Shown in pieces: positions 13,667 to 22,492 of a stretch of DNA of 64,000 nt. The DNA is from JAEUNJ01 sp052035955 (GTDB lineage: Bacteria > Pseudomonadota > Gammaproteobacteria > Burkholderiales > Rhodocyclaceae), in NCBI GenBank assembly GCA_052035955.1, contig JBPOHD010000010.1, forward strand, positions 1 to 64,000. Reading direction: 5' to 3'. The first letter of the stretch is position 1; each line of letters opens with the position of its first letter. The notes below the pieces were generated by a model. It was not told the origin of the DNA. It saw only the letters and a program-made list of their open reading frames with translations, and searched no databases. Position numbers and translations under genes: made by a program.

Positions 13667-15814
13667 TCAATGGGCCGACGGGCGCTGATCGTCGCCGCTC
13701 GGCTGGTCGTCGTCATGTTCGTTGAATACCGCCGCGTTGAGCGAGTCGAGCATCGCGTGCAGGTTCTCGGCATTGCCGAACACCCGCTGTGCCTCGCGCA
13801 AGCCGCCCATCTGCGAAAAGGTGTGGAAGTAGGCGAAGTGTTCGGGCATCACTTCGTCGAGCGTATCAGCGTTGGCGCGTATCTGGCTGCCGAGTATCCG
13901 CAGCCAGCGCTCCTGCTCCGCGTCGAGTCCGGCCTGCGTCAGCAGCCATGCCTCGAACTTGGTGCCAAGCTCGGCGGCCTTCTGCTCCGAGGCTTCGGGG
14001 AACAGCATGTTGCCGTCTTCATCGACCGTGATCCATTCGCGGGTGGTCGGGTCAATGTGATCGTCGATGTCCAGCGACAGCAGCCGCTTAGGTTCGTAGT
14101 GTTTCTTCTTTTTCGGCTCCATGACCAGGCCACCGTCGCCCGTGGCATCTTCGTCGCCGTGGTAGTCGCAGACACCGACGAAATCGAACATGGTGAAGAT
14201 GGGCTTCTTGCTGGTCTTGCGCGTGCCCCGGCCACGCATCTGCTGATAGAGGATGGACGATCGGGTGAAGCGGGCAAACACCAGATTGCAGACTTCCGGG
14301 CAGTCGAAGCCCGTGTCGAGCATATTCACGGACACGAGGATTTGCGGGAATGGCTCTTTCTTGAAGCGGCGGATTTTTGCCATGGCATCCAAGGTGTCGT
14401 CAGGCCCGGCGCCGGACACGACGTAATCGGCAAACTTCACCTCGGCGGAGGGTTTCTTGCCGGCAAACTCGTTATCGAAGAGTTGCGCCAGCGTTTCCGC
14501 GTGCTTCTTATTCACGGCAAACACGATGGTCTTGCCGATGAGCGGCATGCGCAGCACGCCCTTCCGGTCGGTGAAACCCTTTTCCAGCACTTCGCGGAAC
14601 TCGCGGACAATGGCGCGGTTGCGTTCTGGAATCGTGAAGCGGCGTTCCAGGGCTGACGGGTCGATCACGACGGAAGCGTTCTCCGCGAACAGTTGCTCGA
14701 ACTCGGCCCGGGTTTCGGCATCCATGGCCGACCAGTCCAGTTCATTGCGCTTAACCTCGAAGCCCCCTTCTGCGGCGGTCTTCACGGTCTTGGCGGCATA
14801 GATTTGATACGGCGCCAGCACGCCATCCCGAATGGCATCCTTCAACTTGTAGGTGAAGGTGGGCGCATCGACCTCGAAGAACCGCAGGGTGTCGCGCACA
14901 AACAGCCTGTCCTCTTCGTCGCCGTCCAGTCCTTCCAGATTGGCAACGCAGGGCGTGGCGGTGAGGCCAATCTGCACGCCATCGAAGTATTTCAGCACGC
15001 CGCTCCACTGCCCGTAGATGCTGCGGTGGCACTCGTCGGAAATGATCAGATCGAAGTAGCCCGACGAGTATTCGCCGTAAATGTTGATCATGCTTTGCAG
15101 CGTGGTGATGGTGATGCGTTTCTCGTCCTGGAAACGGCGCCCGGCCCGCAGCACATAGGCCGGGTAATCGGGCAGGTGCTCGGCAAAGGCATCTTCGGTC
15201 TGCTTGGCCAGCGGGATACGATCCACGAGGAACAGCACGCGGGTGATGGCGTTGGCCTCGAACAGCCGTTTGATGAGCGCGGCGGCGGTGCGGGTTTTGC
15301 CGGTGCCGGTGGCCATTTCAATGAGCAGTTTGCGGCGGCCCTGCTTGATTTCCTTGCTGACGGTCTGGATGCAGTTCTGCTGGTAGTCCCGCCCGGCAAT
15401 CTTCAAGTCGATGGGAACACTCAGTGGATCGCGCCGCAGTTGGCGTGTGGCAGAGCGGCGTTCGAGGTCGTCCTGCTTGAAGAAGGTTTTGACGGGGTGG
15501 GGGTAGGCTTCGCGTTCCCACTCCCAGAACAGGACTTCCTTGCCATTGGTCAGGAAGATGTAGGCCACGCCCATCTGCCTGGCGTAGCCTTTGGCCTGTT
15601 CGGCGGCATCGGCGGGATTGACGGAATAGCGCTTGGCCTCGATCACCGCCAGCGACCGGCCATTGCGATCACAGAGCACGTAGTCCGCACGTGTACCATC
15701 CTCCTGCACGACCTCATAACGCACGGCATTGGGGTCGGTGGTATTCCAGCCCTGTGCGGCCAGCAAGGCGTCGATGATGACGCGGGAGAAGGCTTCGTTT
15801 TTGTTGTTGCTCAT
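13667..15814 (-). CDS. hsdR: Type I restriction endonuclease subunit, EcoEI-like
   Basis: This 715-residue protein is read from ATG 15814 (an in-frame ATG at 15865 would add 17 residues and overrun a dyad). The N-terminus has the nuclease signature IEAKRY (ExK), followed by helicase motifs: Walker A MATGTGKTRT, DECH box ISDECHRS, LTATP and a motif VI-like QMRGRGTR. The C-terminal 150 residues fit the EcoEI R-subunit C-terminal domain. HsdR translocates DNA using ATP and cleaves at a distance from unmethylated sites. It opens the seven-gene restriction operon. No frameshift is seen. Confidence 0.95.
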   Translation of the reverse strand: MSNNKNEAFSRVIIDALLAAQGWNTTDPNAVRYEVVQEDGTRADYVLCDRNGRSLAVIEAKRYSVNPADAAEQAKGYARQMGVAYIFLTNGKEVLFWEWEREAYPHPVKTFFKQDDLERRSATRQLRRDPLSVPIDLKIAGRDYQQNCIQTVSKEIKQGRRKLLIEMATGTGKTRTAAALIKRLFEANAITRVLFLVDRIPLAKQTEDAFAEHLPDYPAYVLRAGRRFQDEKRITITTLQSMINIYGEYSSGYFDLIISDECHRSIYGQWSGVLKYFDGVQIGLTATPCVANLEGLDGDEEDRLFVRDTLRFFEVDAPTFTYKLKDAIRDGVLAPYQIYAAKTVKTAAEGGFEVKRNELDWSAMDAETRAEFEQLFAENASVVIDPSALERRFTIPERNRAIVREFREVLEKGFTDRKGVLRMPLIGKTIVFAVNKKHAETLAQLFDNEFAGKKPSAEVKFADYVVSGAGPDDTLDAMAKIRRFKKEPFPQILVSVNMLDTGFDCPEVCNLVFARFTRSSILYQQMRGRGTRKTSKKPIFTMFDFVGVCDYHGDEDATGDGGLVMEPKKKKHYEPKRLLSLDIDDHIDPTTREWITVDEDGNMLFPEASEQKAAELGTKFEAWLLTQAGLDAEQERWLRILGSQIRANADTLDEVMPEHFAYFHTFSQMGGLREAQRVFGNAENLHAMLDSLNAAVFNEHDDDQPSGDDQRPSAH

Positions 15815-15827
15815 ATCGCGCTGGCCG

Positions 15828-15844
15828 ATTGGATTTTTTCCAAT
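15828..15844. promoter_or_regulatory. Perfect dyad upstream of hsdR
   Basis: ATTGGA and TCCAAT are separated by five T, forming a perfect 6+6 inverted repeat that ends 14 bases before the hsdR start codon. It lies in the 73-base gap between the ParE gene and hsdR. On the minus strand TACTAT, a possible -10 box, overlaps it. The position fits an operator controlling the restriction operon. The cognate regulator is unknown; candidates in the element are the HTH protein at 1283-1813 and the antitoxin. Confidence 0.4.
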
Positions 15845-15887
15845 AGTAGCGCGTTTGCCGCCCATTTATGACGGCACAATCTGCGGA

Positions 15888-16193
15888 TTACTCGCTGTCG
15901 CTTCCAAGCACTGCGGGCAGGTTACGGGCGCCATGCAGCACCCGTTCGATTCGCACCGTGCCATCGAGCGCGCGGAAGAAGATGACATAGCGGCCCAATG
16001 CCGCCATCCGTAAGCCGGGCGCCAAGTCTTCACGGCCGGCGTAGCCCTGCGGCGCACGCCCGATGCGTTCGCACTGCTCGATCAGCTTGGCGACGAATCG
16101 CCGGGCATTGGCCCGGCTGTCCTTGGCGATGTAATCGCCGATGTCGAGGAGGTCTTGCCGAGACTTCGGCGAAAACGTGACTGGCGCCATCAA
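15888..16193 (-). CDS. ParE/RelE-family toxin
   Basis: This 101-residue protein has the compact RelE/ParE fold signature: FSPKSRQDLLDIGDYIAKDS, ARRFVAKLIEQCERIGRAP and a final strand region ALGRYVIFFRALDGTVRIER. ParE-type toxins poison DNA gyrase, while RelE-type toxins cut mRNA in the ribosome; the GYVIFFR-like strand and the absence of a clear RelE catalytic set favour ParE. Its start overlaps the antitoxin stop by four bases. The pair would stabilise the element by killing cells that lose it. Confidence 0.88.
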   Translation of the reverse strand: MMAPVTFSPKSRQDLLDIGDYIAKDSRANARRFVAKLIEQCERIGRAPQGYAGREDLAPGLRMAALGRYVIFFRALDGTVRIERVLHGARNLPAVLGSDSE

Positions 16194-16504
16194 GCCGTGC
16201 GCTTGCCGCTGGGCTTGCTGGCGGATTTCCTGCCGGGTTCGGCGTATCGGGCGTTCAGTTCGGCAAACACGTCCCCGGCCGGAATGGCGGGGCCGCTGTC
16301 GATGCCTTCCTGAATCGCCGCGCGCAGATCGGCGTTCAGCCGTTCCAGCATGGACTCATAGACCTCGGGCGAGAGCAGGTAGGCGGCGGGCCGGTTGTGG
16401 TTGAGCACGGCCACGGGTTCGGCGCCGGCCTGTTCGAGCACGGCGCTGGGGCTGCGTTTCAGTTCGGTGATGCTGACCGAGCGGGTGGCAAGAACCTGTT
16501 CCAT
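16190..16504 (-). CDS. Phd/YefM-family antitoxin
   Basis: This is a 104-residue protein. Residues 1-60 (RSVSITELKRSPSAVLEQAG, EPVAVLNHNRPAAYLLSPEV) match the Phd/YefM DNA-binding fold, and the rest is a toxin-wrapping tail ending in basic residues. Antitoxins of this family repress their own promoter and bind the toxin encoded just downstream. It precedes and overlaps the ParE-type toxin gene. Pairing of a Phd-type antitoxin with a ParE-type toxin is a known combination. Confidence 0.88.
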   Translation of the reverse strand: MEQVLATRSVSITELKRSPSAVLEQAGAEPVAVLNHNRPAAYLLSPEVYESMLERLNADLRAAIQEGIDSGPAIPAGDVFAELNARYAEPGRKSASKPSGKRTA

Positions 16505-16579
16505 GGCGAGCCTCGATTGGATTCGAAATAGGTGCTTTATTGTGGTCGTATTTCAGCGCCAATGCAAGCAAGGATCGAA

Positions 16580-16622
16580 GCTACCGGGACACGGCCGATG
16601 CGTTGGCATTGGTCGATCAGCT
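16580..16622 (-). pseudogene. Fragment of a second ParE-type toxin gene
   Basis: About 43 bases match part of the intact toxin gene (near 16056-16098) at 36 of 43 positions. On the minus strand they would translate as VAKLIDQCQRIGRVP, against VAKLIEQCERIGRAP in the intact toxin. The fragment lies upstream of the antitoxin and runs into the 3' end of the integrase gene, whose last codons and stop are read from it in another frame. It suggests that toxin-antitoxin DNA arrived here by recombination, leaving a remnant. Confidence 0.55.
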
Positions 16623-18062
16623 TAGCGACAAAGCCATTTTGATTTTCTCAATAGTCGCTGGGTCTGCCTTCCGAATCGCCTCGGCTATCGATGCAGCGCC
16701 ATCCTTTTCCCGTGTTACCCCGGCCTCTTCAAGAATGGCATCCTCGAGCCTCTCGAAGACAGAGCGGAGCGCTTTGAGCCTTATCCGCATGTAATGCCTC
16801 TCCGTAACGTCTTGACCAGCAGCATGGTTCATTGCGGCCTTAATCTGATAAACGTTTGTGCCGGCCTCGCCGAGTAGTGTGGAGAACGTGCGCCGCAGAT
16901 CGTGCGCCGTGAAATCTACGCCAGAAGCCTTTGATACCTCCATCTCGGCCGCCTTCGTCTGTCGCAGGGATGTCCTCGTTTTTGTTTTGTATCCCGTGCG
17001 GCTTGCGGGAAATACAAAAGGGGAGTCGCCGCCGATCTCATCTACTGCCTTCTTCCTTCTTTCAAGGATGGAGCGCGCATGGGGGCCGAAGGGAACGGCG
17101 TGAGGCCGTTTGCTTTTAGTTTTGTCGAAAGAGGCCACCCCGTCCTCGAAGTCGATTTGATCCCAAGTCATTTCCTGGGTCTCCGAACGGCGGCACCCAA
17201 AAAGGAGGGTGATTTGGAGCCAGTCCGCTATCGCCGCTGCATCCTTAGCCCTGCCGTCCTCTTTTCTCCGCAACGCCTCCACTGCGTCCCACCATTTTTT
17301 GAGGGAGTTTTCTCGCTCGATGATCGTCCTGTTTCGCGGCGCGGGCTCGTCCCATTTGCGGCCCCGAGGGATGTCGGCGAAGGGGTCCTTAACGGTGGGA
17401 AGGAAGACGGGAAGTGCGGCCCGAACCACGGCTCTTCCGCATCTCATGGCCTGGGCTGCCTGAGTTGCCCCGCCGGCCTTCGCCCTTTTCGGATTCATGG
17501 CCCTGATCATGGAGTCGTGGGCTTTCATCAGGCCCTCTCCCGTAAGATCGGCGAGAGGCGTCTTTCCTGTCCCGGCGCTGACGAACCTTTCTCGCGCCGC
17601 CTTGTAACTTTTCAGGGTCGTCTCGGCCAAGGGAGTTTTTCTCGGGCACGGCTCCGCCCCCGGCAAGGCCTTTTCCAGACGCTCTGCGGACTTTTCGTCC
17701 TGTCCCGCGAGATACCAGTCAAAGGCGAGGGAAAGCGTCCATTTTGACGAGGCCCGCTTTTCCTCGGCAGCCCTGCGTATCTGCCTGGCCTTCTCCTTGG
17801 GGTGGGTTCCGGTTTCCAGATCCGAGAGATATTTCCGGGCAAAGGGGCGTATGTCCTTGGCGTTGGTCGCCGGAAACGATCCTATCGTCAGCGTGCGGGT
17901 GGTCCCCTGAAACTTGCGCCGGACGATCCACGATTTTTTCCGCGCTCCGACTTTCAGGAAAAACTGTGGAATGGACAAGTCTTCGATAAGATAAGGCTTG
18001 GCCGACCTCTCCGCCGTATCCGCGATGTTCTGCGTTATTTCCTTGACCCGCCTCGTTTCCAT
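16617..18062 (-). CDS. int: Tyrosine integrase of the element
   Basis: This 481-residue protein has a tyrosine-recombinase catalytic half with all key residues visible: Arg in LLFGCRRSETQEMTW, HDLRRTFSTLL (HxxR), a late His in AMNHAAGQDVTERHYMRI and the nucleophile Tyr in that same segment. Residues about 20-110 (IPQFFLKVGARKKSWIVRRK, RTLTIGSFPATNAKDIRPFA) form the arm-binding and core-binding N-terminal part seen in island integrases. It should catalyse recombination at the AGGACTCATAA cores. The gene starts about 200 bases from attR. Its last codons come from a toxin-gene fragment, so its C-terminus may differ from relatives. Confidence 0.95.
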   Translation of the reverse strand: METRRVKEITQNIADTAERSAKPYLIEDLSIPQFFLKVGARKKSWIVRRKFQGTTRTLTIGSFPATNAKDIRPFARKYLSDLETGTHPKEKARQIRRAAEEKRASSKWTLSLAFDWYLAGQDEKSAERLEKALPGAEPCPRKTPLAETTLKSYKAARERFVSAGTGKTPLADLTGEGLMKAHDSMIRAMNPKRAKAGGATQAAQAMRCGRAVVRAALPVFLPTVKDPFADIPRGRKWDEPAPRNRTIIERENSLKKWWDAVEALRRKEDGRAKDAAAIADWLQITLLFGCRRSETQEMTWDQIDFEDGVASFDKTKSKRPHAVPFGPHARSILERRKKAVDEIGGDSPFVFPASRTGYKTKTRTSLRQTKAAEMEVSKASGVDFTAHDLRRTFSTLLGEAGTNVYQIKAAMNHAAGQDVTERHYMRIRLKALRSVFERLEDAILEEAGVTREKDGAASIAEAIRKADPATIEKIKMALSLS

Positions 18063-18104
18063 TTGTCATAGCCCCGTGAAAGCACCGGAAAGTATCTTAA
18101 CGTA

Positions 18105-18160
18105 TCTCGCTCCCTTTTCGCTCCCCCTTCAAGGCCCTTTGGGGCGGTTTTTTTGGGGAG
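18105..18160 (+). repeat. Right copy of element subterminal repeat
   Basis: CGCTCCC occurs at 18108-18114 and 18119-18125 with the same 11-base period as on the left, followed by a hairpin GCCC-TTT-GGGGC (18134-18145) and a run of seven T. It lies between the integrase start and attR and has the same orientation as the left copy at 1221-1276. It is a candidate integrase or excisionase binding array. The hairpin with T-run would also stop rightward transcription. Confidence 0.6.
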
Positions 18161-18263
18161 AACCGGGGATTCCCGGGGTCGGGGCGGGGGGCCAGAAGGC
18201 CGGAAAGCCCCGTGGTTAAGGCAAGCAGGCCGTCCCACGGAAAATATTGCAAACTTTGGGCAT

Positions 18264-18312
18264 AGGACTCATAATCCTTTGGTTTGGGGTTCAAGTCCCC
18301 ACGGGCCCACCA
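18264..18312 (+). pseudogene. 3' half of split tRNA (CAU anticodon), attR
   Basis: From AGGACTCATAA onward the sequence is the 3' part of a tRNA: anticodon 3' stem TCCTT, variable loop, T arm TGGGG/CCCCA around TTCAAGT, acceptor CGGGCCC and an encoded CCA. It pairs with the 5' half at 971-1009, not with the intact tRNA at 1034 (the anticodon and acceptor stems would mismatch). No promoter or 5' half lies in front of it, so it should be silent. Confidence 0.9.
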
Positions 18313-18357
18313 GACACATTCGCATCGCGATTGGCGGCGTGGACGCATGAGCGGCGC

Positions 18358-18702
18358 TCATTCCCGATGCCGCGGCCCCTTCCCGTACAGGTCGGCAACG
18401 CCGCCCATCCCCTGCCGGTCCCCGCGGCGCTTCCGGGCCTCGCGCGCCTGTTCGATGCGCCGGCGTTCACGCCGGTCGGAGACCAGCCCTCCCAAGGCGA
18501 TCCCAATCAGGGCTCCACCGCAACCGGCGACGAAACGGGTGGAGTCGAGTTCGAACACGATGAGCCCGCCCACCGCGAAGATGCCGACGATGGCCAACAG
18601 GCTGGTGACGCCCGGGGCCCGCACGAGGGAAGCGCAGACGAACATGACCGCGAAGGCCGCGATCCCGATCGTGGCGGTATCCCAATGGGTGAAATCGGGC
18701 AT
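18358..18702 (-). CDS. Small membrane protein, function unknown
   Basis: This 114-residue protein has three likely transmembrane helices (about residues 10-28, 32-51 and 56-78; TIGIAAFAVMFVCASLV, VTSLLAIVGIFAVGGLIVF, FVAGCGGALIGIALGGLV) followed by a basic tail (DRRERRRIEQAREARKRRGD). It is the first host gene right of attR and lies downstream of proA with a gap of 110 bases. No domain is recognised. Confidence 0.55.
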   Translation of the reverse strand: MPDFTHWDTATIGIAAFAVMFVCASLVRAPGVTSLLAIVGIFAVGGLIVFELDSTRFVAGCGGALIGIALGGLVSDRRERRRIEQAREARKRRGDRQGMGGVADLYGKGPRHRE

Positions 18703-18812
18703 GGCGCTAGGTTCCCGGGCCGGCCTGGGGGGAGGCCGATCGGAAGAAGCGCTCCGCCTTCAGGGCGGGCCGGCAGGCTTCCGCATAGGGCTTGGCGGCC
18801 ATCGGAGCGCCT

Positions 18813-20069
18813 TCAGGCGCGCACTTCCCCGTCGCCGAAGACCACCCATTTCTGGCTGGTCAGGCCCTCCAGGCCCACGGGGCCGCGGGCGTGGAACTTG
18901 TCGGTGGAGATGCCGATCTCCGCGCCCAGGCCGTACTCGAATCCGTCGGCGAAGCGGGTGGAGGCATTGACGATCACCGAACTGGAATCCACCTCGCGCA
19001 GGAAGCGCATGGCGTTCGTGTAGTTCTCGGTGACGATGGCCTCGGTGTGGGCCGAGGAGTACTGGGCGATGTGGGCGATGGCCTCGTCCAACCCCGCCAC
19101 CACCCTGACGGAAATGATGGCGTCCAGGTACTCCGTGTACCAGTCCTCCTCGTCGGCGGTGCGGGCCTCGGGCACCAGGGCACGGGTCTCCGGGCAGCCG
19201 CGGATCTCGATGCCCTTCCCGACCAGCATGCGGGCGATGGCGGGCAGTTGCCGGGCCGCCTCGCCGCGGGCGACGAGGAGGGATTCGGCGGTGTTGCAGG
19301 TGCCCAGGCGCTGGGTCTTGGCGTTCTCGACGATGCGCAGGGCCTTGGCCGGATCGGCGCCGTCGTCCACATAGACGTGGCAGTTGCCGTCCAGGTGCTT
19401 GATGACCGGGACCCGGGCCTCCCGGGAGATGCGCTCGATCAGCCCCTTGCCGCCCCGCGGCACGATGACATCCACGTATTCCGGCATGGCCACGAGGTGG
19501 CCGACGGCCTCCCGGTCGGTGGTCTCGACCACCTGCACGGCCGTTTCCGGCAGGCCGGCGGCGGCCAGCCCGGCGCGCACGCAGGCGGCGACGGCCTGGT
19601 TGGAGCGGATGGCTTCCTTGCCGCCGCGCAGGATCGCCGCATTGCCGGACTTGAGGCAGAGGGCGGCGGCATCGGCAGTGACGTTGGGCCGCGCCTCGTA
19701 GATGATGCCGACGACGCCCAGGGGCACCCGCATCCGCCCCACCGAGATGCCGGACGGGCGGCGCTTGACGTCCGTGATCTCGCCCACCGGGTCGGGCAGC
19801 GCGGCCACCTGTTCCAGGCCCTGGGCCATGGCCTCGATGCCCTTCTCGGACAGGGTGAGGCGGTCGATCATGGCCGGCTCCAGCCCTGCGGCGCGCGCCT
19901 CGGCGAGGTCGGCGGCATTGGCGGCGAGCAGTTCGCCGCGGCCGGCGCGGATGGCGGCGGCCATGGCCTGCAGGGCCGCGTTCTTGGCGGCGGTCGAGGC
20001 CTTCGCCGCCTGGCGGGAGGCGGTGCGGGCCGCGCGGCCGACGCCTTCCATGTATTCCTTGACGTTCAT
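18813..20069 (-). CDS. proA: Gamma-glutamyl phosphate reductase
   Basis: This 418-residue protein has the normal length for ProA and the aldehyde-dehydrogenase fold. GVVGIIYEARPNVTADAAAL lies in the NADP-binding region, and LGTCNTAESLLV carries the catalytic Cys. It reduces glutamate-5-phosphate to the semialdehyde in proline biosynthesis. It usually follows holA in betaproteobacteria; here two other genes separate them. Its start overlaps the stop of the hybrid kinase (ATGA), so proA translation is now coupled to that gene. Confidence 0.97.
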   Translation of the reverse strand: MNVKEYMEGVGRAARTASRQAAKASTAAKNAALQAMAAAIRAGRGELLAANAADLAEARAAGLEPAMIDRLTLSEKGIEAMAQGLEQVAALPDPVGEITDVKRRPSGISVGRMRVPLGVVGIIYEARPNVTADAAALCLKSGNAAILRGGKEAIRSNQAVAACVRAGLAAAGLPETAVQVVETTDREAVGHLVAMPEYVDVIVPRGGKGLIERISREARVPVIKHLDGNCHVYVDDGADPAKALRIVENAKTQRLGTCNTAESLLVARGEAARQLPAIARMLVGKGIEIRGCPETRALVPEARTADEEDWYTEYLDAIISVRVVAGLDEAIAHIAQYSSAHTEAIVTENYTNAMRFLREVDSSSVIVNASTRFADGFEYGLGAEIGISTDKFHARGPVGLEGLTSQKWVVFGDGEVRA

Positions 20070-22462
20070 GTCTGTTTCTCCAGATCCTTGTCCATGCCAG
20101 CCCCCAGGTCGACCGCCAGCGATTCGGCGTTGGCCCGCACCCGGGCCACCTGCGCCGCCAGGACTTCGCGCCGGGGCGCCTCGCCCTTCGCCGCGCGCTC
20201 CAGCGCGAGGGCGGCGTCATGGCCGGCAGTGGCCACGAAAGTGCCGAACAGGCCCTTCATTGTATGGGCGATGCGGGCAAGGGAGGGCCAGTCCCCGGCC
20301 GCCAGGGCCGCCTCCATCTGGCCCAGCTGCTTGGGGAGGTCGTCCCGGAAGGCCTTGGCCACCTCGCGGAAGAGGTCTTCGTCGTCACCGATCAACGACA
20401 GGGCGGCCGCCCTGTCCCAGCCCGGGTCCGGGCCGGCGGCTTCCGGCGCTGCCTCGGCCGGGGACGGCGGGACGCCGGAGGCCGTGAGCACCCGGGCGAT
20501 CTCGCTCTGGAGAGCCTGCAGGCTCACCGGCTTGGCGAGGTAGCCGTCCATGCCCGCCTCGAGGCAGCGGTCCCGGTCCTCCTTGAGGGCGTTGGCGGTC
20601 ATGGCGATGATGGGCAGGCGCCGGCCACCGGCCTCGCCTGCACGAATGCGGCGGGCGGCCGTGACCCCGTCCATGACGGGCATCTCGACGTCCATGAGGA
20701 CGAGGACATAGTCGGCCGCGGCCAGGCGTTCCAGGGCCTCCGCCCCGTCGTGGGCCGTGTCGCAGGCGATGCCCAGGCGGGCGAGCATGGCGGCGGCCAG
20801 TTGTTCGTTCACCCGGTTGTCGTCCACCAGCAAGACCTTGCCTTTCACCAGGTCGGCGACGGCCGCGAGACCCGGGGTGGGGGTGGCGGGGGCCGCTTCC
20901 TGTACGGGGGCCTCGGTGGGACGCAGGGGCAGCCAGAACCAGAAGCAGGTGCCGGCGCCAGGGGCGCTCTCCACCTCGACGCCCCCCCCCATGGCCTCGA
21001 TCAGCTCGCGCGAAATCACCAGCCCGAGGCCGGTACCGCCGAAGCGCCGCGTGACGGTCACATCGGCCTGGACGAAGGGCTGGAACAGGCTGTCCAGGGC
21101 CTCCCGGTCCATCCCGATTCCCGAGTCGCGGACGCTGAAGTAGATACGGTCGCCCTCGGCGGCGACACGCAGTTCCACGGAGCCGCGCTCGGTGAACTTC
21201 ACCGCGTTCACCAGCAGGTTGATCAGCACCTGGCGCAGACGGGTCGGATCACCCTCGACATGGCGCGGAAGGTCGCGCGCGATGCTGGCGATGAAGTCGA
21301 TTCCCTTGCCCGCCGCCCGTTCGGCGATGATCACGCGCACGGCCTCCACGGCAGCCGGGAAATCGAAGGCGATCCGCTCGAGCTTCAGGCCGCCGGCCTC
21401 GATCTTGGCCAGGTCCAGCACCTGGTTCACCAGTTCCAGCAGGTGGTGGCCCGAGGTGTTGATCAGGCCCACGTAATTGCGGTGGGACGGCAGCAGGGGC
21501 TCTGCCTGGAGGAGTTCGCCGAAGCCGATGATCGCGTTCAACGGCGTGCGCAGTTCATGGCTCATGCGGGAGACGAACTCCGACTTGGCGCGACTGGCCC
21601 GCTCGGCCTCGTCGCGGGCCTTGCGCATGGCCTCGAGGGCCTCCTCGAGCCGTTCGTTGGCCTGGTTGATCCGGCGCACGAAGAAGACCGTGGCGACGGC
21701 GGTCAGCAGCAGGACGAGGGCGAGCAGCCCCATCTCCACCAGTTTCAGATACTGGCGCTGGGACTGCAGCTGGGCCTCGAGTTCGCCTAGCCTCTGGCTG
21801 CTTTCGAAGAACAGCCGGTTGGCATTCTCGTCCAGGCGCTCGAAATAGGGCGGAACGCGCTTGAGGTAGGCGGCAATCTCTTCCTCGGCGGCGAAGAATC
21901 CCTTCCGGTCCTCCCGCTCCAGCAGCGACCATCGCCGTTCGAGGAGCCCCCGGAGGGTATCGACCTGGCCCGGAACCTGATCCAGCAGGGGCCCGATCTC
22001 GACGGTCTCCATGACGTATCCGAGACGCTCCGGATCGGGCCGGTAGGTGGCCTCGCTGACCATTTCCTCGCGCCCCTCGACGTTCAGGCGGACCTGCCGG
22101 CGGACGGTGCCGCCGCCGTCCAGGACGCCGAGGTCGTGCCGCAGCTTCGCCTGGTGGTCCTCCAGGGTACGGCGCGCGCGTTGGAAGCCGGCCGTATTGG
22201 TGGTGGCGGCCATGCGATAGAGATCCATCTCCAGCGCGTGGATGCCGCGCAGGATCTCCTCGCCGACGAAGAGGCGCGCCCGTTCGTTGGCGCTGCGGAC
22301 GTTGAGTTCGTCCTGCAACTGGGAAAAGAAGGAGCGCAACCCGAGGATCAGCGCCAGGCAGACCACGACGACGCCGAGGAGCCACAACAGGGACCGGCCG
22401 GAGCGGACCGCTCCGCGCGCTACCGGCGGCGGAGGCATGGCGTTCGTGGGCACGGATGGCAT
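20066..22462 (-). CDS. TorS-like hybrid sensor kinase with receiver and Hpt domains
   Basis: In this 798-residue protein a first transmembrane helix (about residues 23-46) and a second (about 247-268) enclose a 200-residue helical periplasmic sensor. Then come HisKA (SHELRTPLNAIIGFGELL, with the phosphorylated His), a HATPase domain (FGGTGLGLVISREL), a receiver (KVLLVDDNRVN, VLMDVEMPVMDG with the acceptor Asp) and a C-terminal Hpt domain (IAHTMKGLFGTF). The order sensor-HK-REC-Hpt equals that of TorS-type phosphorelay kinases. The gene just upstream encodes a periplasmic binding protein, as torT does for torS, and may present the ligand. No response regulator gene is nearby. Confidence 0.9.
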   Translation of the reverse strand: MPSVPTNAMPPPPVARGAVRSGRSLLWLLGVVVVCLALILGLRSFFSQLQDELNVRSANERARLFVGEEILRGIHALEMDLYRMAATTNTAGFQRARRTLEDHQAKLRHDLGVLDGGGTVRRQVRLNVEGREEMVSEATYRPDPERLGYVMETVEIGPLLDQVPGQVDTLRGLLERRWSLLEREDRKGFFAAEEEIAAYLKRVPPYFERLDENANRLFFESSQRLGELEAQLQSQRQYLKLVEMGLLALVLLLTAVATVFFVRRINQANERLEEALEAMRKARDEAERASRAKSEFVSRMSHELRTPLNAIIGFGELLQAEPLLPSHRNYVGLINTSGHHLLELVNQVLDLAKIEAGGLKLERIAFDFPAAVEAVRVIIAERAAGKGIDFIASIARDLPRHVEGDPTRLRQVLINLLVNAVKFTERGSVELRVAAEGDRIYFSVRDSGIGMDREALDSLFQPFVQADVTVTRRFGGTGLGLVISRELIEAMGGGVEVESAPGAGTCFWFWLPLRPTEAPVQEAAPATPTPGLAAVADLVKGKVLLVDDNRVNEQLAAAMLARLGIACDTAHDGAEALERLAAADYVLVLMDVEMPVMDGVTAARRIRAGEAGGRRLPIIAMTANALKEDRDRCLEAGMDGYLAKPVSLQALQSEIARVLTASGVPPSPAEAAPEAAGPDPGWDRAAALSLIGDDEDLFREVAKAFRDDLPKQLGQMEAALAAGDWPSLARIAHTMKGLFGTFVATAGHDAALALERAAKGEAPRREVLAAQVARVRANAESLAVDLGAGMDKDLEKQT

Positions 22463-22492
22463 GTGGCCTTCACCTGGACGGCGATGCCCCCC

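Larger units (their letters stand above)
999..18274. mobile_element. Integrative and mobilizable element in a tRNA anticodon loop
   Basis: The boundaries are the direct repeats AGGACTCATAA at 999-1009 and 18264-18274, giving a unit of about 17.27 kb. A tyrosine integrase gene starts about 200 bases from the right end. Inside are a relaxase, a MobC-like protein, an oriT-like region, a HTH replication-type protein, ArdC, a cytosine methyltransferase, a type I restriction operon and a toxin-antitoxin pair. No type IV secretion, coupling protein or phage structural gene is present, so transfer would depend on a helper plasmid or ICE. Nearly all genes run leftward from the integrase; only the tRNA and the HTH gene at the left end run rightward. 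Confidence 0.88.

Noticed and set aside
999..18274. Prophage or self-transmissible ICE
   Set aside because: No capsid, tail, terminase, lysis, type IV secretion or coupling-protein gene is present; only a relaxase set is found.
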